Source: Juglans regia (lineage: Eukaryota > Streptophyta > Magnoliopsida > Fagales > Juglandaceae). Taken from it: a DNA stretch of 64,000 nucleotides. Made by a program: the position numbers and the translations under genes. Positions 38,120 to 48,932 of the stretch are shown one piece after another (position 1 is the first letter of the stretch; each line of letters starts with the position of its first letter). The stretch covers positions 2,418,001-2,482,000 of the forward strand of contig NC_049916.1 in the NCBI RefSeq assembly GCF_001411555.2. The letters are read 5' to 3'. The notes below the pieces were generated by a model. The model saw only the letters and a program-made list of their open reading frames with translations. It searched no databases and was not told the origin of the DNA.

Positions 38120-38700
38120 AAGAAATTGTTTGGATGGAAGATGGCCCTGTGTTGAAGATGTGTCAAGTTTTTATATTTGTATTTCATTAATGGCACTTTT
38201 GTAAATAGATTAATGGCAAACTTGTAATATTTAATTGATGGCAATGTTGTAATTATATATTTTTGTATATAAAAGGCAATTGTACCTACGGGAATCATGA
38301 GATGCAAAAGAGAAAAACATTTTACCTTTTCCTTTGAAGCTGAGTGCGATACTAGAGAGAAACGGAAGGGGTTTTTTCAAACCCTAGTTTTACCAAGATT
38401 AAATTGAAACTCGAATAGATGATCAAATGTGTTTTTATGGTGTAGTTTCATTAGAGGATAATAAAAGGAAGCCAATTCATATTTTGTGTGGTGATCAATG
38501 GTTGTAAGTGATTGTAAACTCAAGTTTTGATGCATTATTTAATAATAAAGACTCCTAGATTGTTCCTGTTGTGAATGTAGACCATTAGAGTCGAACTACG
38601 TAATTTCTTGTGATGATTTCGCATTTATTTTATTATATTTACTTTTATTTTGATCTTGCATGAGTATATACTGTGATTTCGAGTTTCTAATATGTTTAAA
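38120..38700 (+). mobile_element. Copia-type LTR-like fragment
   Basis: Contains a TATA-like TATATAAAAGGCAATTG (38269), then a leader with AAACCCTAGTTTTACC, an AATAATAAAGACTCC poly(A)-signal-like stretch, TTCCTGTTGTGAATGTAGACC and TTAGAGTCGAACTACGTAA. The last words match those at 1202-1245. The layout is that of a copia LTR (promoter, R, U5). Borders are uncertain and no internal region is attached. Confidence 0.45.
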
Positions 38701-40724
38701 GTAGAGAACTAAACCGATCACGTTAATCATATAATTTCTTGGTGATTTGGTTGTTTGATATTCAGTATTAAATTGCATATTACAATCAATTACGTTAATT
38801 TAGTTCTTTGAGTATTTGTTTGTGAGAGACTAAAATGGATAAAGTTGTACTGAATACTTCTTAATTGAATATAGATACATATTTGTTTCAAAAAAGGAAA
38901 ATTAACATTCTTTTAAGTGTAAAACGGACTCTTACATCCTTTTTAACAAAGTTAGGCCGAATTGGGTTGAATGGGCCAAGCCAACCTGGCCTCTTGCCGT
39001 TGCTCGCCGCTAGTTCGCTCGCACACGAAACTCCATTCCCAGCAACCATATGTCTCGTTATCCCGATTCCCGAATCAAAATCCACCAATATAGAATATTT
39101 AAATCTAGAACTCTTTAAAGTTTAAAACCTTTTTTATCAACCACCGTGCCACAACCCAAATCCAGCGAATTACTGCAGGCTCAAGTTTTTCCAGCAGTTT
39201 GACAGAATTCTGCTCCAACGTTCAATTGTTCCCTATGCTTTTAAATTCATTTAATCTGGTCTATTTTTTGACTTATCTATTGTATTTTCATTCATGTTTG
39301 TTCTTTCTTTCTCTTTTTGTATTAATCTCCGATTTATAGAACATATGCGGGTTTATTGTTTTATTATAGCACTTGCAGTGCTAAGTTACCTATCTTTTTT
39401 TATGGGTCATTATTTGTCGTTGTTATTTAAGAGTCAACTATATAGTTTGATAGATGATTATTGGTTGGACTTGTATTTTTTCTTTTTGTTGAATTTATTT
39501 ACAATTTGAAGTTGGTAGTGCAGTATTATTACCAAAACACTGAATTCTATGATATTGGCTGCATAAAGAAATATTGGTGAGGATGGTTAAATATACTTAT
39601 GGAGATGAGTTTAATAATGTCTGGAAAGAATGGAAGATAATAGTGGTGGTGGTGATATGGGTATTGTCAACTGGAAATAATGTCGGTCTTCTATTAGTTG
39701 TGATGATGATAGCAGATGGTGGTCTGTATTTATGGTGAACAGATGGCTTCTAATTGCGAAAAAAATCATTTGGTACGAATTTTACAAAGGAACAAAAGTT
39801 TCCTTTCTCCATTTTCCTTCTTATTTTTCTCCTCTATTGTTTGTTGCATCAAGTTGGTTGGGTTAGATGTTGGGCTTCACTATATAATTAGGGTTTTGTT
39901 GATGATAGATAAATTGTCTGTCCAATCAGATATCAAGATGTGCTTATTCTTAAAGTCATTTTTTCATATTACATAATTTGTTTTTATATTGATTATCATC
40001 ATCATCATTTTTATGGTTATTATTGGTAAAGTCACAAAGTTGGCCAAGTGGCAGGCAATAATTAGGTCTTGTTGTGTCAAATCTTCAAGAATTGTACTTA
40101 TAAAAAAAAATCTTCAGGAACTACTTCCGTTTTGGATTTCAAGATCTTATAGTTGTTTAATATGCTTGATGTTGTCAAAAATAAAATATGCTTCTTGTTG
40201 TATGTTGAGTGGATTTATGTATACTTCCTGTGTCTCGGGATAATATACTTTTCCATCGTTCATAAGATTTATCTTACATATATATATATATATATATTTA
40301 AAATACATCTCGTTGAGTACCAACATTTTGCAATCTAGTAGCTTCCAGAAGCTAAACTGATATATTTCATGGTTCTTTCTTTGTTTAACATTTTCCATTT
40401 GTTCATAGTTATTGTTTATTGAACAGGATCCCTAGGAGATTTTTTGTGTTAGTATATTACCTACTGCATCAAAATCATTGCAATCATTGGCAGTATACTC
40501 ACCATGAAGTTCTTAGAATACACTTATCTGAATAGGTAACTGTTTAATAACTAAGTAAAAGAATTAAACTCAACTTATTTGACTTCAATAAGTCCACATT
40601 TTTCTCTAATTTCAGCATTAATATTTATTTCTCTATTTTGTTCAGACTAAATGATTTCTTGACTCATTTAAATCTTGGAGACAGTACCATTAAATGATGC
40701 CTTGAGGCTTACTCATGTAAGAAC

Positions 40725-41586
40725 TGTCAATTTGATCTGAATGCCTATTGCCTTAGGTTTCTTTCATTATTTATAGAAAATAGTTACAACGTTTGCTAGA
40801 TATTTCAGCGTAATTTTAGCCCCAAATTTCTGCTGATTTCTCTATAACACATTAAGTGTCTATACATGTTAAGTCTATTTATAGTTAGCCTAATTCTCTA
40901 CTATACAATCTAAATATAGAAAGACTTAAATTATATACGTAACATTCCCCCTCAAATTGATGTTGTTGGATCAAGAAGCATCAATTTGTCAACCAAGAAT
41001 TAATGCTGGTATCGAGAAAGAGTTTTAGTGAATATGTCTGCAGTTTGACGTTCAGTGGAAATATTAGGGAGAGTAATCATATGTTTATCAAAGCATTCAC
41101 GTATGGAATGACAATCGACTTTGATATGTTTTGTACACTCATGGAAGACATGATTAGCGGCGATCTGAATAGTACTGGTATTATCAGTATGAAGAGGAGT
41201 GGGATGCAGCTGAGGAAAACCAAGTTCACCTAATAACCCACGAAACCATATGATCTCAGCGAATGCGGAACCAAGTTCACCTAAAAACCCATGAAGCCAT
41301 GTGGGCCCATAACCCACAGGTCCCAGGATTGAACCTGGCTTTGATACCATGTCAATTTGGTCTAAATGCCTCTTCCATTAAGTTGTTTTCATTATTTATA
41401 GAAAAGAGTTACAACGTTTGCTAGATATTTCAGCATAATTTTAGTCCTTAATTTCTGTCGATTTCTCTGTAACACTTTAAGTGTCTATACAAGTTAAGTG
41501 TCTATACATGTTAAGTCTATTTATAGTTAACCTAATTCTCTGCTATACAATCTAAATATTGAAATACCTAAATTATATATGTAACA
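40725..41586 (-). mobile_element. Internally deleted Ty1/copia retrotransposon (862 bp)
   Basis: Two LTRs, 40725-40944 (220 bp) and 41350-41586 (237 bp), share nearly all of their sequence; on the minus strand each starts TGTTAC and ends TTGACA. A 5-bp target duplication AGAAC flanks the element (40720-40724 and 41587-41591). On the minus strand a primer-binding site, TGGTATCAAAGCC (41349-41337), follows the 5' LTR, matching the initiator tRNA-Met 3' end, and a polypurine tract GAGGGGGAA (40953-40945) precedes the 3' LTR. The internal region is only 405 bp: leader fused to the last part of pol. The 41350 LTR has an extra TAAGTGTCTATACAAGT duplication. It lies 8 bp into intron 2 of the MAF1 pseudogene. 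Confidence 0.95.
40979..41254 (-). pseudogene. Copia pol C-terminal (RNase H) remnant
   Basis: On the minus strand: EIIWFRGLLGELG, PLHTDNTSTIQIAANHVFHE, TKHIKVDCHSIRE, MITLPNIST and TADIFTKTL, then a stop within the terminal segment (…FLVDKLMLL). This is the conserved end of the copia RNase H region (the catalytic D of HTDN is present). Everything upstream (gag, protease, integrase, reverse transcriptase) is deleted, so it cannot be autonomous. At the fusion with the leader a 34-bp word (ACCAAGTTCACCTAA…ACCCA) is repeated at 41219-41252 and 41270-41302, likely the deletion junction. Confidence 0.9.
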
Positions 41587-43059
41587 AGAACAAGTTTACT
41601 ACTTTATTTTTTAAACTTATAAAAGTATTTGCTATTAATTCAAGATTGACTTAGTTCTCTTTTGTTTCTTTTAGGCAAACACACTGGAACATATAAGAAA
41701 TTGTCTGTCAGCTTGGAGAATGAGGTAAATCTGGCATGTTAAATATTTTGCAGGTTTGATTATTATGATGGACAACTTCCTTAAAAGATTTTCGACTTTT
41801 TCCTTTTCCTTTGAGATTTTTCCCACTCTTTTTTCAGCTGTTAGGATTCTTTACTCTTCTCCTGTTTATTTGTTGAATAAAAGAGGATAAATTTCTTAAT
41901 TATTTTATCTTATATGTCTTTTTTATATTCAACAACAGATTTCGTTTATTGTTTATATTTTTAGGACTTTGTGTTTGTGCTTGATTCTGACTTTTAGTTC
42001 AGATCCTTAATTATCTCGGGAATTCATCAGACACAAACTCTTCCTCACCATCTGATTCTTATTGAGCCGAACTAAGTGGAAATGTTAGCTATATTTGTCT
42101 TGAAAAGTGTAGGTTATCTCTTATGTTTCTTTGACTGGTTTTCATTTATGCTCATTCCAGCTGAAAGACATTGATCTACCTGGTGCTTATACTCAATCAC
42201 ATGTATCCAGATTATGACTTCAGGTATCTTTATATGTTATGTTGTATAAAGACATTTTCATTTAACATATGCCTGAAAGGAGAATTATGGGTAATACCAT
42301 GGTCAGCTTATTCGGCGGCTTGGCAACCAACTAAATAATCATGTCTTGATTGCTGTGGGAGTGTTGTCAAATGGTTTGACAGACAGTTCAGAGGACTGTT
42401 GCTCTAGAAGGAGTTGAGAGTTCAAATCTCTCCATTTCCCAAGTATAATGTGGTCATTCTTACTATAGATGATTTGTTGTGGTCTTTTCTATGGTTTCCT
42501 TATGTTGTTATGTTGCCTACATCGTTGGGGTTTTCTAGTACAGTGAAAGCTCACTAATTCTTCATAGAGGAAAGCTTGGACATTTTTAAACAAATCGTTT
42601 ATACTTACATGTTTGAAGCCTCAAAGGTATTGCCATAATAATGTTTGTTAGGTTTCTATGAACATTACTTTTGTTTAGCTAGTGTTATATTAGATTTTAA
42701 TCTTATTCAACCTATTAAATGTCATGTGCATATACCTCTTCTCTTTCTTCAAAGAGTTACATGGGGTGGGAGAATAATTAACGACATTTCCTTCTTGTAT
42801 CAGTTGTTAATTGTACTTTGGTGTCTCTATTGTATATGTCCTATGTACATGGGCTATGCATATTATTAGCAACAATAAATTAACCACATTTCCTTTTTGA
42901 GGAAAAATAGAAATCTACATGTTCTTGAATGACCCGTATTGTTGGTTTGTTGGTCTATTCAATTGCATGAATGAATTGAGACCAATGGGAGCAGTTCTCT
43001 GCTGGAGGCCTTGTACAAGGGTTTGGATGAGGTGAGCTTAGTTTAGAGAATTGACCCCT

Positions 43060-43260
43060 TAGGGTACAAACTTGTGGTCAAAAGGTAGGCCTGAGATGAC
43101 CTGTAGACTCGGGCATCTTGGGTTTGATTCCATTTTAAAAGTTTCCCTAGATTACTTGATACAAAGTTTTGGTGGGTGAGGTCATGTATTTGGAGTTTAC
43201 TCCAAAGTGGTAGGTTCGAAGAGCCCTACTTTGGTGAAGTTCCACATCCTAAAAAAAAAA
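43060..43260 (+). mobile_element. SINE-like insertion in an intron of the MAF1 pseudogene
   Basis: Contains an A-box-like TTGTGGTCAAAAGGTAGG, a B box GGTTTGATTCC (43121-43131; consensus GGTTCGANNCC) and ends in a 10-A tail (43251-43260). The left border is unclear. A GG(T/A)TTGGATG word at 43020-43029 and 43264-43273 might be a target duplication, but the first copy overlaps exon sequence ending at an apparent original donor (GAG|GTGAGC), so I do not rely on it. Confidence 0.5.
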
Positions 43261-45411
43261 GGAGGATTGGATGCAACTCATACCCAGCGGCAATTTTATG
43301 ACATCTTATGATGCAGGTTGTAAAGTTAATAGAATGTGAAATTTACAATTACAATCCAGACTCTGATGCTGATCCACTTTTGGAGAGGGGAGCCATGCAC
43401 GTTTTGATTGATCCTTAATTGGCGTTAGTCTACATATTTGTAATATGACTTGGGCGCACTTATTTTCTTTTCAGATGGTCTTTCAATTTCTTCTTCTACA
43501 TTAGGAAACTAAAACGGGTCATGAGTTTTTGTTTGTGTTGTTTAAGGTAGGCTATTTTTTTTAATACCGTGTTCTCTATTAATTGTCATCGGTAGTTTTT
43601 GGTTCAATCGTTGCTATTTTCTGCAGTAATTTGGTGACTGATGAATTTTATATGGTTGAATTATCTCATGAAGAAGATTCGGAGATCTTTGATGTTTTCA
43701 ATGACATGGACATGAGAGTACAATAAGTTGTTGATATGATGATTACATGTTAAGGTTCTTGACACATGTAGTTGTGCAATAACAAGTGCTGCACTCTTGA
43801 GGCTTTGGTGGCAGGATTAGACTTTCTACATTCCTAAATGTAGCCAGTCTCGGATAGTTGGAACAATTATGTTGTAGGAATGTATGTAAAAATATAACCA
43901 GGCTTCTAAGCTGGTATGGAACAACTCAAGTTTCTCAAAGACATTCCTCTTTCCTGTATGCATATATAACATATTGTAGTCGGTGTCTGTGTAGTTAAGA
44001 ACAATGATGTCTATATAATCCAGGCTTGTAAGCTGCTCATATGAGACAACCCAAGTTTCTCAAAGATGCTCATTTCGTCTTTCTTGACAGATGGTGCTCC
44101 TCTTGCCATAATTGTTCATTACTTTTAATTCATTAAGCAGTTAATTGACATCAAAATATAGCATGGACATGACATTGAATGAGGAGGTTGATTTTCATTA
44201 CTTTTTTATGTAGATTATGCTCTTTAAGTGCTATTAAATATCTTTTGGTTGAAGTAATGATGAGAGGATATGTAACTCTTACCACTATCTTTAATGAATC
44301 TTGAATGCTAGAGCACTTGACTTCATCCAATAAAATGACCACACTTGTACAAGCTTAGTGGTCTTTCATATCTCATTATGCAACAACTTTATCTGTATTG
44401 CTAGAATTATCATTCTTGTAATCAATCAAAAGGCACTAACCATCCCTAATTGCATTAAAATACAACCTAAGGGAGTTTAAGGTGGTAACTTATATGATTG
44501 CTCTGTCATTATCATTCTTTTTGTACTCTCGATGTTTTCCAATCATTCTTCTTTTTCAATTATAAATTTTATATATATAATGCACTAAGCCTAAGGGAGG
44601 AATATTACAGGAAATAAAATGTTCAAAACAGGTACATCATCTTCAATCTACTATGGGGCACCCATTAAAACAGACGCTTCAATGCAAGCAAGCAACTAAC
44701 TGTTCGGACATGAAACTATAAATTGGTACAATAGAACATATGTAATTGCGAGGGTTGCACTCAAAACTCATATCCCTTGAGATGTTTGCTTGCTTATATC
44801 CTCCACTTCCCGGCGGAACCATCATGCCATTGTACTTGCCCAGGCACATTTGATAACTTGCGATAAGTTTAATATTTCATTGACTAAGAAAAATTACAAG
44901 TCTTTTTGACTTCCGGTAACGTATCTTTGGTTACTGGACAGTTTCTAATGGAGACTTTAATTTCTACTGGGACATAAACTGCTTTTGAGGATTAAACTCT
45001 TTAAGTTATTCTCTGAATTTAAGAATATTAAGCAAAAGAAAAATAGATAAATAAAATGAATTTTGCCGATATTTATTACTTATTTAATGTTGTCTTACAG
45101 AATAATAAATATTGTAAAACTCAATTTATATGTTTCTCACTTTAGGAGATATTTTTTTATGCTGCTTGATAGTTTGGATTTGGATGACTACCCAAAATAA
45201 CTCTTTTTTTTAATAAGCCGAAGTAACAGTTTTGTTTGTCTATAAACTTGGCAAGAGTCGTCAGGTTGAAAAGGAAATTAAGATGAATAGTTATTAGGTA
45301 TTTTTAGAATACAAGCACATGATACTCTGATCATCCTATCAATATAGAATATCATGTTAATTAAATAAATATTTATATAGACAATTTTAATTACATATTA
45401 TCTATTAATAG

Positions 45412-45694
45412 TGTTAAGATATAAAATAATTAAATAATAAAATCTACATTTTCCTAGCTATCAGCTTAAATTTTTGCGACGAGTAGTGCATTCACATGAT
45501 ATCAGAGTAGAGGTCTTGAGTTCGAACATTGACTCTACACTCTACCATATTTAATTAAATATTCCACGTGTTGGGGTCATCCATTAAGAGGGAGTCTGGC
45601 CCACATACGAGAAAGAGTGTTAAGATACAAAATAAATAATAAAATCTACCTCTTCCTATCAGTTTAAACTTTCGTGACAAGTGGTGATTTTACA
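45412..45694 (+). mobile_element. TRIM element (miniature LTR retrotransposon, 283 bp)
   Basis: Two short LTRs, 45412-45496 (85 bp) and 45618-45694 (77 bp), both begin TGTTAAGATA and end in (C/T)ACA, and align across AATAATAAAATCTAC, TTCCTA…ATCAG.TTAAA and CGA(C)(A/G)AGT.GTG. Right after LTR 1 is TGATATCAGAGTAGAGG, one or two changes from the tRNA-Met primer-binding site TGGTATCAGAGC. A purine tract GAGAAAGAG sits just before LTR 2. The internal region is about 121 bp with no coding capacity. This is the definition of a terminal-repeat retrotransposon in miniature. I see no clean target-site duplication. Confidence 0.88.
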
Positions 45695-45897
45695 GATAAG
45701 ATATCATGAATAGTACCACGTCATCTATATTCTAAAAGTGTCTAATAATTTTTCAAAAAATGAATAATTTTTTAAAAGAAGGAAGCAATCCTGAGAGTAT
45801 ATATGGTGGAGTGATAAGTTTAATCTTTGTTTTATTTTTTTGTACTTAATTATTTTTAAATTACGTTATGGAACAGTAAGTATGGTGGAATATAATT

Positions 45898-46072
45898 AGA
45901 GAAATTCTATTTGCAGTCCTCAAATGAGGACTGTATGTGCAAGTACATTATTAAATGAGAGAAAACATTATTTTAGGAGGGATAATTATGTAATTTTAAA
46001 AAATTTTAAAGTTACAATAGTTTAAGCTTGCATTGCAGTCCCTAAATGAGGACTGTATCTAGCATTGCTCAT
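45898..46072 (+). mobile_element. MITE family C, copy 1
   Basis: About 175 bp: left arm AGAGAAATTCTATTTGCAG then TCCTCAAATGAGGACTGTA, right arm GCAGTCCCTAAATGAGGACT then GTATCTAGCATTGCTC. Both arms contain the near-palindrome AGTCC(TC/CT)AAATGAGGACT. The centre has AAAATTTTAAAGTTA. A second copy in the other orientation is at 52694-52868. Confidence 0.8.
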
Positions 46073-46462
46073 ATAATTAATACATTATATATATAGTTTT
46101 AAAGAAATGTGGCAAATCATGACTAATTAACTAATTCCACCAAACAATATCGATAATTTGGAGAATAATATATACCAGATCATGATCACTTTTTAATATT
46201 ATTAGAAAAATGTGAAGAAGTACCGCATGCATGAACTACTTCTCGTCTATTTTGCAAGAGTTAGATGGGGTCAAACTCAGTAGGTAAATTGAAAAGCTTC
46301 TCCCATGCCCGCGTGATACAATATTGACCTGAAAGTAAACTAATTTTTAGAGAGAGAGAGCCATCATCCTTTATTTATTTTTTATTGATTTCATTTTTAG
46401 GATCAATATCTTATATTTTTCACATGTATATATCGTTGTATATATATATATATATATATATA

Positions 46463-46628
46463 AATGATATTTATAGTTATGAGTATGTAAATATCGTGCA
46501 ATCACTTTAAAAAAATAAATAAATATAGAACTTACATGAAAATAAATAAATTTTTTAATAATAGATCACATTTTTTTTAAAAACGACTATACGGCATTTG
46601 CACATTTTACGACTACATGTAACATTAC
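46463..46628 (+). mobile_element. MITE family A, copy 5
   Basis: Left arm AATGATATTTATAGTTATGAG, core AATTTTTTAATAATAG, right arm CGACTACATGTAACATTACT. It abuts a (TA)n microsatellite (46438-46461). Confidence 0.7.
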
Positions 46629-47735
46629 TCTTAACGACAATAATATGAGATAATAAAAAGTACTATATATATATATTTATTTTGTTTATTAAAGTGATCA
46701 TCGATTAAACACAAAACTGATGAACAATGGTATATTTCAATGCTCAGTACTATACTTAATTAATATCCCATTGAGAAATTTATCACCTATCTATATATAG
46801 ATAGCGGTTGTTGTAGTCCTCATGACCACTCAATTTCTTCGAATGCAAACGTCTAATGATGAAATAAAATAAAATAAAGGAAACCAAACGTGTAAAACGA
46901 CGAATTTATCACAAATACGTACGAGCTGATCCATACATTATTAGTCAACACTATAATTATAAGTTGGTCAAAAATATCTGCTGGTAAAATTGATTTTGGT
47001 AATTACTCATGAAGGTTGGGCCACGAAGAAAATTGAATATTCATCAAAGTTTTAAGTTACTTTTTATTAATTAAGTCGTCAACTTATAAAATTTATATCG
47101 AGAATATGATGATTAAGAATAATAAAATTTAAGATAAAGAATAAAAGAAGAAAATAAATATTATTTTTCATCTTAATTGCATTTTATCATTCATATTAAT
47201 TATGACAGTTTTATGTGTCAAATTTTTAAGTGACTTTACATGATTTTAAGAATTAATCTATAAAAAAAATATTTAAAATGTATCATATTAACCGATGTCA
47301 TGATTAAAATAATAAAATTGAAAAATCGCATTGATCACTGAACAAAAATAATTAAATTTACATGAAATCTCAATATTCCTTGCTAACAATTAATTAATTC
47401 TTTTCACAAATTTTACCAACATTTCGAAAAAAGAACCAATTAATTAATGCCTTTTTTTGGGTAATTAAGTCTCACAAATTCAGTTTAATTTTACAAGCTA
47501 GCCACCATAATTAGTAATTACCCATGCATGCACTAATTAAACCATAAATAAATAAATAAAACAGCAATCAATATTATCTCCGCTAGCTCCAGGCAAAAAA
47601 TAATAATTAAGAGCAAATAATTCATGAATATTCACTAGATCATCATCAACATTAATTAATTAGATATATATTCCAATATATATACGTACGTACCCTACGA
47701 ATTAATTACCTAAATATTAATACATCCTTATAATC

Positions 47736-48302
47736 TTATCTTGAACAAATTTGCTCTTCCTTTATCGTCTCCAATACTGGCTTCCTTGATCTGCATACAG
47801 ATAACCTATACTTCATCTCTAGCCCAGAAAGCCCCTCAACTCCGTCGTCCAGACTAATTAGCCTTGAACCTCGAACCTCGCTTTCCTCCACTGCCGCATA
47901 CGAGGAGGCCTCCTCCTCTTGCAGCTTACCAGTACTACTGGTACCGGACTCCGGCAAGATCCTGAATTTTCCACCGGATATCCGCTTAGCTGCCGAGTTG
48001 GCCGCCATGAAAACAATCGCCATATCCGCTGCCGTGACTATAGAATTCACTCTCCTCATAGGAAACGTGACGTAAACGTTGCCAAGCTCTAACTCCTCGT
48101 CAGCGCTGAGTGCGGAGAATCTCCGGCCAATGTGAAGGGATTGGGAGTTGACGAGGAAGAAGTTTGGGCACTCAAACATGAGCTCGGCAGCCTTGACGGG
48201 TTCGCGGCACTGTCGGACTTCACCATTGGGAAAGATTACCCTCGCTGCCCTATTGATCTTGATCAAAGGGGTGGCAAGAGTGCATGAAATATAGTTCCCC
48301 AT
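47736..48302 (-). CDS. DUF4228 (PADRE) domain protein
   Basis: A single exon of 188 aa starting MGNYISC, a good N-myristoylation (Gly2) plus palmitoylation (Cys7) signal, so probably membrane-attached. The N-terminal half fits DUF4228/PADRE: AARVIFPNGEVRQCREPVKA, ELMFECPNFFLVNS, GRRFSALSADEELELGNVY, then FPMRRVNSIVTAADMAIVF. The C-terminal half is polar and probably disordered (GTSSTGKLQEEEASS…), ending in a basic RLSVCRSRKPV block and IKEEQICSR. PADRE genes respond to pathogens and abiotic stress; the molecular role is unknown. From memory the nearest Arabidopsis relative may be At2g01340. The start is the first ATG downstream of the CT-rich leader, and no introns are needed. Confidence 0.93.
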   Translation of the reverse strand: MGNYISCTLATPLIKINRAARVIFPNGEVRQCREPVKAAELMFECPNFFLVNSQSLHIGRRFSALSADEELELGNVYVTFPMRRVNSIVTAADMAIVFMAANSAAKRISGGKFRILPESGTSSTGKLQEEEASSYAAVEESEVRGSRLISLDDGVEGLSGLEMKYRLSVCRSRKPVLETIKEEQICSR

Positions 48303-48330
48303 ATTCTTAAAAAGGGAAGAAAATTCTTGT

Positions 48331-48422
48331 GGGAGAGAGAGAGAGAGAGAGGTGGGTTAACTCAGAAAACTGGTATGAACTGATCTGTTTGGAGGGGGAG
48401 ATTTAAGGGTGGGAATTATATA
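48331..48422 (-). promoter_or_regulatory. TATA box and CT-rich leader of the DUF4228 gene
   Basis: On the minus strand a TATATAA motif (48422-48416) lies 114 bp upstream of the ATG. A CT repeat (GA on the plus strand, 48331-48352) lies between them, probably in the 5' UTR, as often seen in stress-responsive plant genes. The transcription start is inferred from the usual 30-bp TATA spacing, near 48388. Confidence 0.6.
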
Positions 48423-48728
48423 GAGAGTGACTTATAAAAACAAGTCAATGGAAGCCTAAAAAATTTGATAGAAAGGCAGAAGCGATTAAAAAATCGTGTG
48501 CGTGATAGAAAGAAACTTGGGAAAGGTGCTGTCAGTGGTGGGCTGTATGTGTTGTGAATGCGCGTATTGCCTACCGGGGATTCAATGGTTGGGAAAGTGC
48601 ACGTTTGATGTCTGGCCTTTGACGCGCGAATTTTCGCTGTGAATGCGTGTGGGACCGCTGATCAGGAATCCCTCCCCAGCTAGCTAGCTAGCTAGCTGTT
48701 AATGGTTTTTTTTTTCAACTATTTATTA

Positions 48729-48932
48729 GGCGTAGTTTATTTTTGGAGATGAATTAAAGTAAAATTTAAATTTAAATAAAATATTATTAGAATATATTTT
48801 TTTAATATTATTTTTATTTTAAAATTTTAAAAAAATTAAATTATTTATTTTATTTTATATAAGAATTTAAAAAAATTAATAATTAAATTAAATAAGATAA
48901 AATGAATCAAAAGAAATTCTGAAAATAAACGA
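48729..48932. mobile_element. Foldback repeat family B, copy 5
   Basis: Shares with the copy at 17036 the sequence order TTTTGGAGATGAATTAAA, AAATATTATTAGAATAT, TTATTTTAAAATTTTAAAAA, AATTATTTATTTTATTTTAT and AGAATTTAAAAAA. Its ends are degenerate. Confidence 0.5.

Larger units (their letters stand above)
35888..40503. other. Repeat-rich interval upstream of the MAF1 pseudogene
   Basis: Holds a three-copy tandem repeat (36417-36900), a copia-LTR-like fragment (38120-38700), T-rich and A-rich runs and AT-rich DNA. A GC-richer stretch at 38930-39060 (GGGCCAAGCCAACCTGG, TTGCTCGCCGCTAGTTCG) could be the old promoter or 5' UTR of the MAF1 copy that starts at 40504. Open frames of 60-86 codons in this interval (37199, 37581, 38865, 39294, 39716, 39989) show no protein-family features. 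Confidence 0.45.
40504..43726 (+). pseudogene. MAF1: MAF1 pseudogene (RNA polymerase III repressor)
   Basis: Ten exon remnants in the correct order: 40504-40535 (MKFLEYTYLNR), 40646-40716 (LNDFLTHLNLGDSTIK, stop, CLEAYS), 41675-41724 (KHTGTYKKLSVSLENE), 42003-42078 (ILNYLGNSSDTNSSSP), 42161-42223 (KTLIYLVLILNHMYPDYDF), 42539-42626 (TVKAH, stop, FF…YTYMFEASK), 42969-43031 (IETNGSSSLLEALYKGLDE), 43317-43396 (VVKLIECEIYNYNPDSDADP), 43475-43546 (WSFNFFFYIRKLKRVMSF) and 43627-43726 (NLVTDEF…EEDSEIFDV…MDM). Breaks: in-frame stops at 40695 (TGA), the start of the 42161 exon (TGA), 42555 (TAA) and 42972 (TGA); a frameshift in the 42003 exon; the acceptor before 42969 reads AT, and the donor after 43396 reads GC. 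Introns are retained, so it arose by DNA duplication or is a decayed ancestral copy, not by retroposition. Functional MAF1 binds and represses Pol III. Confidence 0.9.
43727..47735. other. Gene-free interval with transposons
   Basis: Contains a partial direct duplication (about 43898-43956 and 44022-44088: CAGGCTT(C/G)TAAGCTG, CAA(C/G)TTTCTCAAAGA), the TRIM element (45412-45694), a MITE family C copy (45898-46072), a (TA)n run (46438-46461) and MITE family A copy 5 (46463-46628). 47,400-47,735 is AT-rich, with TAATTAATTA runs; it is the likely 3' side of the DUF4228 gene. No protein-coding signal found. Confidence 0.5.

Noticed and set aside
42290..42460. Possible SINE with GAGTTCAAATCTC B-box-like word
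   Set aside because: No poly(A) tail, A box or target duplication could be defined.
43020..43273. GG(T/A)TTGGATG repeat as target duplication of the 43060 SINE
   Set aside because: The left copy is part of MAF1 exon coding sequence that continues to an expected donor, so the similarity may be chance.
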